A DNA stretch of 64,000 nt from Polynucleobacter sp. IMCC 30228. Its GTDB lineage: Bacteria; Pseudomonadota; Gammaproteobacteria; Burkholderiales; Burkholderiaceae. Of the stretch, positions 36,503 through 45,671 are shown piece by piece (position 1 is the stretch's first letter; every line of letters begins with the position of its first letter). The stretch spans positions 62,001 through 126,000 of the forward strand of contig NZ_JAJVCS010000004.1 of the NCBI RefSeq assembly GCF_021395205.1, written 5' to 3'. Below the pieces are notes generated by a model. That model worked only from the letters and a program-made list of their open reading frames with translations. It ran no database searches and had not been told where the DNA came from. Position numbers and translations under genes: made by a program.

Positions 36503-37648
36503 CTAATAGGTACCAGGATATAAAATATCTTTAGTTACTTTGTGAATATCTCGATGGCCAGTAAAAGCCATTGAGAGATCAAGTTCGCGATGAATAATTT
36601 CCAAGCACTTCGTAACACCAGCTTCGCCCATTGCGCCTAGGCCATATAAAAAGGCTCTACCAATCATTGTGCCGCGAGCGCCTAAAGCCCAGGCCTTAAG
36701 GACATCTTGCCCTGAGCGAATGCCGCCATCAACCCAAACTTCAATCTCTTTGCCAACTGCATCAACAATTGCGGGTAGGGCGTGAATACTGGAGACCGCA
36801 TGGTCGAGTTGCCGTCCACCATGATTTGACACAATTAATGCATCTGCCCCCGAGTTGACAGCTAAGCGCGCATCTTCCACATCTAAAATACCTTTAATAA
36901 TAAGTTTACCGCCCCAGCGTTTTTTAATCCATGCAACATCATCCCAGCTTAAGCCCGGGTCAAATTGTTCCGCGGTCCATGAGGATAAGGAGGCCATATT
37001 GCCAACTCCAGAGGCATGCCCCACAATGTTGCCAAAATTTCTACGTGGGGTTTGGGCCATACCAAGACACCAACTGGGTTTAGTCATCATATTGATGATG
37101 TTTGCAATAGTTAGTTTGGGCGGAGCGCTTAAACCATTTTTTAAATCTTTATGGCGTTGTCCCAAAATTTGTAGGTCTAGAGTAAGTACTAAAGCTGAGC
37201 AGGATGCTGCTCGAGCACGCTCAATTAGACGCTCGATAAAGTCGCGGTCCTTCATTACATACAACTGAAACCAAAATGGTTTAGTGGTGTGCTTGGCTAC
37301 CTCTTCAATGGAACAAATACTCATGGTTGATAAACAAAAGGGGACACCAAATTTTTCAGCAGCGCGTGCCGCTAAGATTTCACCATCGGCGTATTGCATG
37401 CCAGTTAAACCAGTTGGCGCTAAAGCCACCGGCATGGCAACAGTTTCACCAATCATGGTCGTTTGGGTAGTACGATTTTCCATATTGACAGCAACCCGCT
37501 GCCGAAATTTAATTTTCTGGAAATCAGCTTCGTTAGCGCGATAGGTGGTTTCAGTCCACGAGCCTGAATCGGCATAGTCGTAGAACATTTTTGGGGCGCG
37601 CTTTTGATGCAATATACGCAAATCTTCAATATTCGTAATGATTGGCAT
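36503..37648 (-). CDS. lldD: FMN-dependent alpha-hydroxy acid dehydrogenase (L-lactate dehydrogenase-like)
   Basis: A 381-residue FMN enzyme of the LldD/glycolate oxidase family, which oxidises L-2-hydroxy acids and feeds electrons to quinone. The active-site segment SNHGGRQLDHAVSS (catalytic His and substrate-binding Arg), the FMN site GGIRSGQDVLKAWALGARG and the early YDYADSGSWTE are present. A preference for lactate over other hydroxy acids is not certain. It is transcribed away from the NIPSNAP gene across a 130-base divergent region. Confidence 0.9.
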   Translation of the reverse strand: MPIITNIEDLRILHQKRAPKMFYDYADSGSWTETTYRANEADFQKIKFRQRVAVNMENRTTQTTMIGETVAMPVALAPTGLTGMQYADGEILAARAAEKFGVPFCLSTMSICSIEEVAKHTTKPFWFQLYVMKDRDFIERLIERARAASCSALVLTLDLQILGQRHKDLKNGLSAPPKLTIANIINMMTKPSWCLGMAQTPRRNFGNIVGHASGVGNMASLSSWTAEQFDPGLSWDDVAWIKKRWGGKLIIKGILDVEDARLAVNSGADALIVSNHGGRQLDHAVSSIHALPAIVDAVGKEIEVWVDGGIRSGQDVLKAWALGARGTMIGRAFLYGLGAMGEAGVTKCLEIIHRELDLSMAFTGHRDIHKVTKDILYPGTY

Positions 37649-37781
37649 AACTTCCTTTAATTTAAGGCTAAATTAGGGCTCACGGGGTGTTAGATAGGGT
37701 CAATTTAACTCACTTTGGGGCTCGTCTTGGCAATTTCGTTATTATCATTGCTAACAGTATATGTTTTATAAAGGATTGGCT

Positions 37782-38108
37782 ATGTTGCATGAATTACGTA
37801 TTTATCATTCGGTGCCCGGCAAACTGCCAGAGCTTAATAAGCGTTTTGAAACCATCACTTTAGAGATGTGGAAAAAACATGGTATTCGGCAGATTGGTTT
37901 TTGGACGGTCTTGGTAGGAGTGAATAGTAATTCACTTTATTATCTTTTGGAATGGGATAGCCTTGCTGAGCGTGAAAGCAAGTGGAATGCTTTTCAAAAT
38001 GACCCCGCATGGAAATCAGCTAAAGTGGGTACTGAAGTCAATGGGCCTCTAGTCGAGCGTATTGAAAATATGATCTTGGTGCCAACCTCGTATTCAGCTT
38101 TACGTTAA
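37782..38108 (+). CDS. NIPSNAP-family protein
   Basis: A 108-residue dimeric alpha-beta barrel protein of the NIPSNAP family: it opens LHELRIYHSVPGKLPELNKRF and holds the family pattern WTVLVGVNSNSLYYLLEWDSLAERE. No catalytic role is established for the family. I choose ATG 37782 because AAGGA (37771-37775) is ideally placed; an earlier in-frame ATG at 37761 lacks such a site. It is followed 24 bases later by an EamA permease gene. Confidence 0.85.
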   Translation: MLHELRIYHSVPGKLPELNKRFETITLEMWKKHGIRQIGFWTVLVGVNSNSLYYLLEWDSLAERESKWNAFQNDPAWKSAKVGTEVNGPLVERIENMILVPTSYSALR

Positions 38109-38132
38109 CTCGCAAAAAAGCTACCAGGTTTA

Positions 38133-39044
38133 ATGAAAGCGGAAACTAAGGGCCTTTGGCTTGGGCTAGTAGGGATTATTTTTTTCAGCATTACCCTGCC
38201 GGCGACACGCTTAGTTGTCGCTGACTTTGGCACCTTCCCTGCTGCTTTTTATCGTGCTACTTTGGGCGGCCTAGGTGCTTTAGCTTACTTACTTTATTTA
38301 CGACCTGCTTGGCCCAATCGTAAAGATGCATTAGCTTTACTGGTCACTACTGTTTTTATTGTCTTCGGCTTTCCTTTAGGCATTAGTGTGGCAATGACTT
38401 ACTTACCCTCCTCGCGTGGGGGCGTAGTGTTGGGTATTACGCCATTATTAACGGCTTTATTTGGTGCTTTGCGATTCGGCGAGCGGCCTTCGGTAGGATT
38501 TTGGATTACCGCTGCCATTGGTAGTCTGCTGGTAATTCTGTATTCACTTTGGCAAAGTCATGGCGGCTTAGAGTTTGCCGATTGGGCGTTAATTATTGCG
38601 GCAGTTTCAGCTTCATATGGTTATGCTGAAGCAGCAAAGTTATCGCAAAAAATGGGCGGCCCAGTGGTCATCTCTTGGATACTTGTAATGGGGCTAGTGA
38701 TTAATCTTCCTATGGCCCTCTATTTTGCTTTTCAAGAGCCGAATTTTTTGCAGATTGCGCCGACCATTTCTGTTAGCACTTGGGTGGCCTTACTTTTTCT
38801 GGGTCTAGTCTCGGCGTTTATCGCCAACTTCTTTTGGTATAACGGCCTCGCTTTAGGAGGCATTGCACGGGTTGGTCAGGTGCAGCTTTTACAACCCTTC
38901 ATGACTTTTTTAGCGGCGAGCCTATTTTTACCTGAGCCCATTACCTTGGTAAATATTCTTTTCGCTACCGCCGTAGTCGCTGTGGTGATGATTGGCAGAA
39001 AAATGCCGATTCGTACAGTGGCAAGTAAATCAGCAACGGTTTAG
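38133..39044 (+). CDS. EamA-type DMT-superfamily permease
   Basis: A 303-residue membrane protein with ten predicted helices in two EamA halves (the first ends near PSVGFWITAAIGSLLVILY, the second near PEPITLVNILFATAVVAVV). Members of this group export amino acids or other small metabolites; the substrate is not readable. It may be cotranscribed with the NIPSNAP gene. Its 3' end meets the convergent SDR gene three bases away. Confidence 0.87.
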   Translation: MKAETKGLWLGLVGIIFFSITLPATRLVVADFGTFPAAFYRATLGGLGALAYLLYLRPAWPNRKDALALLVTTVFIVFGFPLGISVAMTYLPSSRGGVVLGITPLLTALFGALRFGERPSVGFWITAAIGSLLVILYSLWQSHGGLEFADWALIIAAVSASYGYAEAAKLSQKMGGPVVISWILVMGLVINLPMALYFAFQEPNFLQIAPTISVSTWVALLFLGLVSAFIANFFWYNGLALGGIARVGQVQLLQPFMTFLAASLFLPEPITLVNILFATAVVAVVMIGRKMPIRTVASKSATV

Positions 39045-39047
39045 GAT

Positions 39048-39821
39048 TTAGCCGCGACCAACGAAAGGCATATTGTTAGCCATGATGGTCATAAAGAGCA
39101 CATTACTCTCAAGCGGTAATTGCGCCATATGTAAAACGGCTTGGCCGACGTGATCAACATCCATGCGGGGCTCAATTTTGCTCGAGCCATCCGCTTGAAT
39201 AATGCCCTTAGCCATGCGCTCAGTCATTTCGGTAGCAGCATTACCAATATCAATTTGTCCACAGACAATGTGATGATTGCGGCCATCTAACGAAATGGCT
39301 TTGGTTAGGCCCGTCATCGCGTGTTTAGTCGCCGTATAGGGAGCGGAAAAAGGGCGCGGTGCATGCGCAGAGATCGAGCCATTATTAATGATGCGTCCCC
39401 CTTGGGGTGATTGCGCTTTCATCATGCGAATTGCCTCTTGCGAGCATAAAAAGGCCCCACTTAAATTAGTATTAACTACCGACATCCACTGTTCGTAACT
39501 AATGTCTTCCATCGGCATTGCAGGTGTGCCTAAACCAGCATTATTAAATAAGAGATCGATTCGCCCAAATTTTGCCTCTAAGGCGGCAAATAATTTTTTA
39601 ACCTCATCAGGTTTGCCAACATCGCAAGCAACCGCTAAGCAGTTTGCCTCAGTACCACCAATCGTAGTAATGGCCGTTTTTAATTTATCAATATTTCTGC
39701 CGGTAAGAACAATCTGAAAGCCGCCATGGAGTAAGGCCTTGGCTGCCGCTCTCCCAATACCGGTGCCAGCGCCTGTAACTAGGGCAACACGTTGGTGGGA
39801 AGTGTTAGGAGAATTCGTCAT
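39048..39821 (-). CDS. Short-chain dehydrogenase/reductase (SDR)
   Basis: A 257-residue classical SDR. The nucleotide-binding motif [11 protein letters not shown] (about residues 16-26), the NNAG motif, the catalytic Ser in [10 protein letters not shown] and the YTATKHA Tyr-x3-Lys pair are all present. An Arg after the first strand (TGRNIDK) suggests NADP preference. The substrate is unknown. It is divergent from the Bug-protein gene at 39895, separated by 73 bases. Confidence 0.9.
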   Translation of the reverse strand: MTNSPNTSHQRVALVTGAGTGIGRAAAKALLHGGFQIVLTGRNIDKLKTAITTIGGTEANCLAVACDVGKPDEVKKLFAALEAKFGRIDLLFNNAGLGTPAMPMEDISYEQWMSVVNTNLSGAFLCSQEAIRMMKAQSPQGGRIINNGSISAHAPRPFSAPYTATKHAMTGLTKAISLDGRNHHIVCGQIDIGNAATEMTERMAKGIIQADGSSKIEPRMDVDHVGQAVLHMAQLPLESNVLFMTIMANNMPFVGRG

Positions 39822-39894
39822 GGTGGTTTGATCTTTTATTAGTTGGGTTTAATTTACGTATTTATAGTAGGATCTTAACTGAATAGGGGGGCTT

Positions 39895-40914
39895 ATGTAT
39901 CAAACACAATCAAGCAGGAAATTGTTGAGTAGGCAGTTCAATTTAGGCTTCAGTTTGGCGGCAAGTTTAGGCTTCAGTTTGGCTTTAAGTTTACTGACTG
40001 AAACTGTACAAGCCCAGACCTACCCCACCAAGCCAGTGATATTGGTCGTACCGCAAGCGGCCGCTGGCACGAATGATATTGTTGCCCGCTTAATTGCGCC
40101 TGCTCTCAGCGAGGCTTTGAATGGTTCGGTGGTTGTTGAAAACCGACCTGGGGCTGGCGGTAATATTGGTACACAAGCAGTGGCCAAAGGCCCTAAAGAT
40201 GGTTACACCTTGCTTCTCACGATTAATAGTGCGCAGGCAATTAATCCCGCGCTTTATAAAAATCCTGGGTTTGATCCCGTTGCTGATTTTACTTTTTTAT
40301 ATTACCTTGGCGCAACTCCCTACGTATTAGTTTCGCCGCCTGGCTCGCCTCTAAAAACGCTGGCCGAGGTAGTAGCGGCAGCGAAAAAGAAACCGGGTGA
40401 GTTAGCTTATGCCTCAGCCGGCAATGGCACTATTAGTCATTTATTAGGAGCTATGTTAGCGACGAGTGCAGGCATTGAACTTCAACACATTCCTTACAAA
40501 GGAGTAGCCCCAGCGATTAATGATGTCTTAGGTGGGCAGGTTCCTTTGGCTTTTGCTAGTCTCCCTTCAGCCTTATCCTATATGAAAGCGGGTAAATTGC
40601 AATCGATTGCGATTAGTTCGGCCAAACGTTCGCCAGCTGCTCCAGATGTGCCAACGATTGCTGAAACCTATCCTGATTGTGTAGGTGAAGTATGGGTTGG
40701 CCTCTTTGCACCAACCGGCGTGAATCCAGAAATTGCCAAAACAATTCAAGCGGCTATGGCTAAGGTTATGGCTCGCCCAGATGTGCGAGAGCGTCTAACA
40801 CAACAAGGACTTGATTTAACACCCGTTACTACCAATAAATTAGCGGGCTTTTTAAAAGAAGAAATAATGAAGTGGGCTCGTATTGTTAAGGCATCTGGGG
40901 CGCAACTCGATTAA
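39895..40914 (+). CDS. Bug-family (TctC-like) periplasmic solute-binding protein
   Basis: The third Bug protein of the window, 339 residues. After an unusually long signal peptide (to about residue 40, ending VQAQ) the mature protein opens TYPTKPVILVVPQAAAGTND and continues VVENRPGAGGNIGTQAVAKGP. The hydrophobic core of the signal peptide contains an in-frame 24-base duplication, listed separately. There is no transporter membrane gene beside it; the divergent SDR may be functionally linked. Confidence 0.9.
   Translation: MYQTQSSRKLLSRQFNLGFSLAASLGFSLALSLLTETVQAQTYPTKPVILVVPQAAAGTNDIVARLIAPALSEALNGSVVVENRPGAGGNIGTQAVAKGPKDGYTLLLTINSAQAINPALYKNPGFDPVADFTFLYYLGATPYVLVSPPGSPLKTLAEVVAAAKKKPGELAYASAGNGTISHLLGAMLATSAGIELQHIPYKGVAPAINDVLGGQVPLAFASLPSALSYMKAGKLQSIAISSAKRSPAAPDVPTIAETYPDCVGEVWVGLFAPTGVNPEIAKTIQAAMAKVMARPDVRERLTQQGLDLTPVTTNKLAGFLKEEIMKWARIVKASGAQLD
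39942..39989 (+). repeat. 24-bp tandem duplication inside a signal-peptide coding region
   Basis: The 18 bases at 39942-39959 (starting TTTAGGCTTC, ending TTTGGC) recur exactly at 39966-39983, a period of 24 bases. The reading frame is kept, giving two copies of an eight-residue unit, LGFSLAAS and LGFSLALS, in the hydrophobic core of the Bug signal peptide. Confidence 0.85.
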
Positions 40915-40942
40915 AGGCGAAGAGATGTCCTAAAATAGGGGG

Positions 40943-41686
40943 GTGATTCTACAGCCCCCCTTTACACCCGCCAAGCAATTAGTTAAAACTTTACAGCGCC
41001 AAAGTTTTGCAGTAGCTGCGCCGCAAGCAGTGGCCGATTACAGCCAACTCTCGCTCTCTGACTTATCCCACCTTCAACAATATTGGCACGATTTGCCCCG
41101 TGATCCCTATTTGAAAGATGGTGGTCGCTATCGTTTTAGACGGCATGATAGTTATCGAATTCATCAAGGTGCATTAGAGCTTATGCCGCATCGAGCACAC
41201 TGGCAATCACTTAACTATAACGCTTTGCATGGCGGAATTCACCGGTGGTTTGAGCCGATCGTTAGTGGTTTATCGCGCGATCCAGTGTGGCGAAAACTCC
41301 TATGCGCTACCGCAAAAATATTAAGTCAAGCAAAGCCAGTAACTACTTGGTTTGTTGAAGCCCATCAGTTTCGGATTGATACTGCTGAGGGTATTGGTCG
41401 ACCAACACCGGAGGGCGCGCACCGCGATGGAGTCGATTATGTAGCTGTATTTTTGGTCGATCGTCATCATATTAAAGGCGGTGAGACGCGCATTTTTGAG
41501 GCCCAAGGTTCGGCTGGACAACGCTTTACCTTAACCGACTCTTGGTCGTTATTAATGTTAGATGATGAGCGCATGATCCATGAGTCAACTCCAATTCAGC
41601 CACTTCAACCCGGGGGCTATCGCGATACCTTAGTGCTAACCTTCAGGGCGCATGGTTTTCAAGAACAAGTTGGCCAAGAGCAATAA
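40943..41686 (+). CDS. 2OG-Fe(II) dioxygenase-family protein (isoleucine-dioxygenase-like)
   Basis: A 247-residue protein of the 2OG-Fe dioxygenase family that includes amino acid hydroxylases. Iron ligands are His160 and Asp162 in EGAHRDGVDY and His213 in RMIHESTP, and Arg227 is placed to bind 2-oxoglutarate. It begins with GTG 40943 behind AGGGGGG. The substrate may be a free amino acid, by analogy to IDO-type enzymes. It overlaps the following MFS permease gene by 35 bases, suggesting that the permease moves the substrate or product. Confidence 0.78.
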   Translation: MILQPPFTPAKQLVKTLQRQSFAVAAPQAVADYSQLSLSDLSHLQQYWHDLPRDPYLKDGGRYRFRRHDSYRIHQGALELMPHRAHWQSLNYNALHGGIHRWFEPIVSGLSRDPVWRKLLCATAKILSQAKPVTTWFVEAHQFRIDTAEGIGRPTPEGAHRDGVDYVAVFLVDRHHIKGGETRIFEAQGSAGQRFTLTDSWSLLMLDDERMIHESTPIQPLQPGGYRDTLVLTFRAHGFQEQVGQEQ

Positions 41687-42896
41687 TTACACCCCGATAA
41701 TGTTGCTGGCGCAGTCCTGCGCTTTGCTCGGCTTCGCCTGTTATGCCACAACTTTGTTGCCCTTACAAGCCTTGTGGCAACTCAGTAATTTGCAATCCGG
41801 TTTAATTGCTAGCGCAATTTTCTTAGGGTATATGTGTGCGGTGCCATTTGCCACTGCCTTAACCGATCGTATCGATGCCCGCAAAATTTATTTTGTTGGT
41901 GGCTTGCTCGGGTTTTTGGGTCTTTTGGGTATGGGGTTTATCGCCAATGGATTTTGGTCCGCTGTGCTTTTTATGGTGATCAGTGGCGCTGGGCTGGCAG
42001 GTACGTATATGCCTGGCCTGAAAATTCTTTCTGACCGCATTCAACAAGGCGAATTAAGTCGACATATTTCTTTTTATACCGCCTTCTTTGGTATCGGCAC
42101 TGGCTTATCTTATGTACTTTCAGGCTGGATTTTAGAGGCTCAAGATTGGCAGGCAGTGTATCGATGGATTGCCTTAGGACCACTGGCAGCGACCTTAATT
42201 GTTTTATTTTTTATTCCACCTTTAAAGTCCGCAGCAGGGCTGGGTAGTTTAAATTTACATTGGCGCGATTTATTCCCGATTAAAACCTGGCGCTTAGTTT
42301 TGCATAATCGCGATGCTGCAGGATACATCTTTGGCTACACTACCCATTCGCTAGAACTATTTGCTTCACGTAGCTGGCTAGTAGCCTTTTTTGGTTTTTG
42401 TACACTTGCTTCTGGCAGCAATTTTTTCTTGGCGATTACCACCCTGGCAGGCATGATTAATTTCTTTGGTGTACCCGCATCGATCATTGGTAATGAAATT
42501 GCTCTACGCGTAGGTCGAAAAAATTGGATTGCATTTGTGATGCTAGGCAGTGCGGTAGCGGGCATTGCTTTAGCTACCGCTTCAGGACAAGCCTGGTGGT
42601 TAATTGTTAGCTTAGCCATTGCCCATGCGATTTTTATTATGGCCGACTCGGCAACGCTAACTGCGGGCTTAGTAATGAGTGCGCCAGAGAATATTAAAGG
42701 CGCAGCGATGGGCTTACATTCTTTAATGGGCTTTGGAGGCGGTTTATTAGGGCCCGCTATTTTTGGTTTTGTTTTAGATTTAACGGGTTCGCGTAGCTCG
42801 CCAGATGCTTGGATTTGGGCGTATGGCGCAATTGTCATTTGGGGTGTATTGTTCGTGATGTATGAAAAACGCCACGGCTGGAGTAGAAAGCGCTAG
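41652..42896 (+). CDS. MFS permease
   Basis: A 12-helix major facilitator of up to 414 residues. The helix 2-3 loop TALTDRIDARKIYF and the second-half glycine-rich GAAMGLHSLMGFGGGLLGPAIFG fit the family; it resembles the YbfB/sugar-efflux-like groups, but no substrate can be named. The start is uncertain: ATG 41652 (with AGGG before it) lies inside the dioxygenase gene, while ATG 41700 would give a 398-residue protein beginning at the first helix. It overlaps a long reading of ccoI. Confidence 0.8.
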   Translation: MVFKNKLAKSNNYTPIMLLAQSCALLGFACYATTLLPLQALWQLSNLQSGLIASAIFLGYMCAVPFATALTDRIDARKIYFVGGLLGFLGLLGMGFIANGFWSAVLFMVISGAGLAGTYMPGLKILSDRIQQGELSRHISFYTAFFGIGTGLSYVLSGWILEAQDWQAVYRWIALGPLAATLIVLFFIPPLKSAAGLGSLNLHWRDLFPIKTWRLVLHNRDAAGYIFGYTTHSLELFASRSWLVAFFGFCTLASGSNFFLAITTLAGMINFFGVPASIIGNEIALRVGRKNWIAFVMLGSAVAGIALATASGQAWWLIVSLAIAHAIFIMADSATLTAGLVMSAPENIKGAAMGLHSLMGFGGGLLGPAIFGFVLDLTGSRSSPDAWIWAYGAIVIWGVLFVMYEKRHGWSRKR

Positions 42897-42903
42897 GGAG
42901 CAG

Positions 42904-45351
42904 ATGGCCGCAGTGCATAACTGCTATCACTGCGGCAGCCTCATTCCTGCCGCTACTTATTTCGTAGCCGAGCTAGGCGGGTTGAAGCAAGTCTTTTGTT
43001 GCGCAGGCTGTATGGCGATTGCCCAAACTATTCATGGTAAAGGTCTCGATGTATTTTATGCTCGCCGGATACAGTTAGGCGTCAAACCAGACCAAGCGCT
43101 TAGCGGCAATACGATTCCGAATCGTTTACTTGCTTATGATGATTCTGCCTTGCTTGCACGCTTCTCGCGCCCAATAGCTGATGGTCTATTAGAAACAACC
43201 TTGCGCTTAGAAAAAATTCGCTGTGCTGCTTGTGTTTGGTTATGTGATCAGTATTTAAAGCGGCTCACAGGGGTTCGTGATGTGCAAATTAATTATGTTA
43301 CGCAAAAAGCCAAAATACAGTTTGACTTAGAGCAATGCAATTTGTCGCACTTGTTATTTGAAATTGAGCGGATTGGATTTTCTGCTTGGCCATTCGAACC
43401 ATCGCAAGCAGCGGATTTAGGTAGAAGAGAGCGACGCCAATTACTTACGCGGCTTGGCGTGGCCTTATTAGGCATGATGCAGGTGATGATGTATGCTTGG
43501 CCAACCTATACTGGGACGGGCGATTTAAGCCAAGAATACGGTGCCTTATTGGGCTGGGCGAGTTGGGTTTTAACCGTGCCTGTAATTCTTTATTCTGCTG
43601 GACCGATTTTTCTTGCTGCTTGGCGGAGCGTACGACTTTTCCCGCAAACCCATATATTGGGTATGGATGTGCCAATTGCCATTGCTTTGGGCTTAGCGTT
43701 TTTTGCTGGCACCTTGAATTTATTAACTGGTAATGGCGCAAGTTATTTTGATTCGATCACCATGTTTGTGGCTTTTATTTTGGGCGCGCGCTATGTTGAA
43801 CTATTAGCCCGGCAAGATGCCCAAAGCGGTGCCGAAGCTTTAGCAAAACAATTACCTGCTATCTGTGAAAAATATTTACACTATCCAGACTCCTTAGAGT
43901 TAAAAGAAGTGCCAGTAGTGAACTGCCATCAAGGTGATTTTATACGAGTATCACCAGGCGAGATTATTCCAGCCGATGGAGTTTTAATAGCCAATGAAAC
44001 CGAGATTAATGAATCTCTATTAACGGGGGAGGCACGGGCGATTAGGAAAAAAATTGGCGACCCTCTTTACGCTGGAAGTCATAATATTTTGAATCCTTGC
44101 ATCATGCGGATTGATACAGTAGGTCAAGCTACACGCATTGCAGGTATTGCTGCCTTATTAGATCAGGCTTTATTAGCCAAACCTCATTTAGTTAGCTTGG
44201 CAGAACGCTGGGCGAGCCATTTCATTCTATTTTTGCTTGCGACTGCTCTGATCGCTTCTGGTCTCTGGTTTATATTTGATCCTAGTAAATCATGGACCGT
44301 CTTAGTGGCGGTATTGGTAGCGAGTTGTCCTTGCGCACTGTCGTTGGCAGTGCCAACGGCGATGGCTGCAGCCCAAGGCGCCGTAACAAAATTGGGCATC
44401 CTCATCGTGCGCGGGCACGTCATGGAAAGCTTGGTTGAGGTAAGTGATTTAGTAATAGACAAAACGGGCACCTTAACTTTGGGGCAGCCTGAATTGCAAA
44501 CTATTCGAGTGGCGCGAGCTGACTTTTCTGCTCACCGCGCTTTAAGTTTGGCGGCCGCAATGGAGGCAGGGCAAACGCATCCATTGGCCCTCTCACTCTT
44601 ACGTGCGGCAGCAGTAGAAAATCTGCCCGTCCAAAATTTACCCCTCGCTTCGGTCGGCGAATTGGGGCGCGGTTTACGTGCGGGCGAATATCGCCTAGGT
44701 AGCGCGCTTCATGTTGGCCTGGATCAACAAATAGAAGCTGATCTTTTGGAGCGACAATCTGGCGAACACGGCAAAGTTTACTTGGTCGATGGACAGGGAT
44801 TGATTGCGACTTTCTTATTTTTAGATACCCCCCGTCCAGGAGTACAAGAATTATTGTCAGCCGTACAACAAAGAAAGATCACCGTCCATTTAGTTTCTGG
44901 AGATGATGCTCAGACTGTCGCTTGGTGGGCAAATTATTTTGGCATTACGAATTTTTCTAGCGCGGCTTCACCCGAGGGAAAATATGCTTATGTCGCTAAG
45001 CTACAAGAACAAGGGAAAATAGTGTGGGCGATTGGTGATGGCGTAAATGATGCGCCCCTATTAGCGCGTGCCAACGTTTCAGTAGCAGTAGGAGCCGGTG
45101 CACCCCTGATTACAGCTGGGGCAGATGCTATTTTAACCGCTAACTCGCTCGAGCCTTTGGTTTATTTACTACGCAGTGCCATCAAGACGCGTCTCATTAT
45201 TAAAGAAAATATCGCGTGGGCTTTGTTATATAACGTAGTCGCTATTCCAGTTGCCATGCTGGGTTGGGTTAATCCCTGGGTAGCGGGCATTGGTATGTCG
45301 CTGTCATCATTGTTTGTGACCTTAAATGCTTGGCGATTGCGTAAAACCTAA
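42904..45351 (+). CDS. ccoI: CcoI/FixI-type copper P-ATPase for cbb3 oxidase assembly
   Basis: A P1B-type ATPase (815 residues from ATG 42904) that delivers copper for the CuB centre of the cbb3 oxidase. It has an N-terminal cysteine-rich region (CYHCGSLIP, QVFCCAGCMAI), an HMA domain with RCAACVWLC, the membrane motif SCPCALSLAVPTA, the phosphorylation motif DKTGTLT and GDGVNDAPLL. ATG 42904 is preferred because AGGGAG lies just before it; ATG 42862 would overlap the MFS gene by 35 bases. It is followed by ccoS and the oxidase operon. Confidence 0.94.
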   Translation: MAAVHNCYHCGSLIPAATYFVAELGGLKQVFCCAGCMAIAQTIHGKGLDVFYARRIQLGVKPDQALSGNTIPNRLLAYDDSALLARFSRPIADGLLETTLRLEKIRCAACVWLCDQYLKRLTGVRDVQINYVTQKAKIQFDLEQCNLSHLLFEIERIGFSAWPFEPSQAADLGRRERRQLLTRLGVALLGMMQVMMYAWPTYTGTGDLSQEYGALLGWASWVLTVPVILYSAGPIFLAAWRSVRLFPQTHILGMDVPIAIALGLAFFAGTLNLLTGNGASYFDSITMFVAFILGARYVELLARQDAQSGAEALAKQLPAICEKYLHYPDSLELKEVPVVNCHQGDFIRVSPGEIIPADGVLIANETEINESLLTGEARAIRKKIGDPLYAGSHNILNPCIMRIDTVGQATRIAGIAALLDQALLAKPHLVSLAERWASHFILFLLATALIASGLWFIFDPSKSWTVLVAVLVASCPCALSLAVPTAMAAAQGAVTKLGILIVRGHVMESLVEVSDLVIDKTGTLTLGQPELQTIRVARADFSAHRALSLAAAMEAGQTHPLALSLLRAAAVENLPVQNLPLASVGELGRGLRAGEYRLGSALHVGLDQQIEADLLERQSGEHGKVYLVDGQGLIATFLFLDTPRPGVQELLSAVQQRKITVHLVSGDDAQTVAWWANYFGITNFSSAASPEGKYAYVAKLQEQGKIVWAIGDGVNDAPLLARANVSVAVGAGAPLITAGADAILTANSLEPLVYLLRSAIKTRLIIKENIAWALLYNVVAIPVAMLGWVNPWVAGIGMSLSSLFVTLNAWRLRKT

Positions 45352-45370
45352 ATCAAGCTAGACTAAGAAT

Positions 45371-45559
45371 ATGGAAAGCTTATATTTGTTGATTCCCTTC
45401 TCACTCATACTGATTGCCTTATTAGCCTATTTATTTCATTGGTCGATTAAAAGTGGGCAGTTTGATGATATGGATGGGCCAGCACAGGCCTTATTAATGG
45501 ATGAAGATGTGCCTAAACCCACGGCAGATCAGCAAGATCGGCAGAATCTGCCAAGTTAG
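45371..45559 (+). CDS. ccoS: cbb3 oxidase maturation protein CcoS
   Basis: A 62-residue protein with one membrane helix (about 5-25) followed by SGQFDDMDGPAQALLMDED, the family's diagnostic segment. CcoS is needed to place heme and copper cofactors into CcoN. It lies 19 bases after ccoI, the usual order. After its stop comes the FNR-controlled promoter of the oxidase genes. Confidence 0.95.
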   Translation: MESLYLLIPFSLILIALLAYLFHWSIKSGQFDDMDGPAQALLMDEDVPKPTADQQDRQNLPS

Positions 45560-45579
45560 TCGTTTTACCCGCCACCGTT

Positions 45580-45621
45580 TTGATCTAGATCAACCTACAC
45601 TCGGCCGCTTAATTTGATAAT
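45580..45621 (+). promoter_or_regulatory. FNR-dependent ccoN promoter (perfect FNR box and -10)
   Basis: TTGATCTAGATCAA at 45580-45593 matches the FNR/Anr consensus TTGAT-N4-ATCAA in all ten fixed bases. A -10-like GATAAT lies at 45616-45621, predicting a transcript start near 45628, so the box centre is at about -41.5, the class II activator position. There is no convincing -35 element, as expected for a class II promoter. The fnr gene at the end of this operon region makes the link direct. Confidence 0.93.
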
Positions 45622-45671
45622 TCAGAGGAATTATTAGATTGCGTGAAGTATGGGTTAACTAGGGAGAAACC

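Noticed and set aside
42335..42838. Open reading frame of 167 codons on the minus strand
   Set aside because: It lies wholly inside the MFS permease gene in the opposite direction, has a low-complexity Ala/Pro/Lys composition and no ribosome site.
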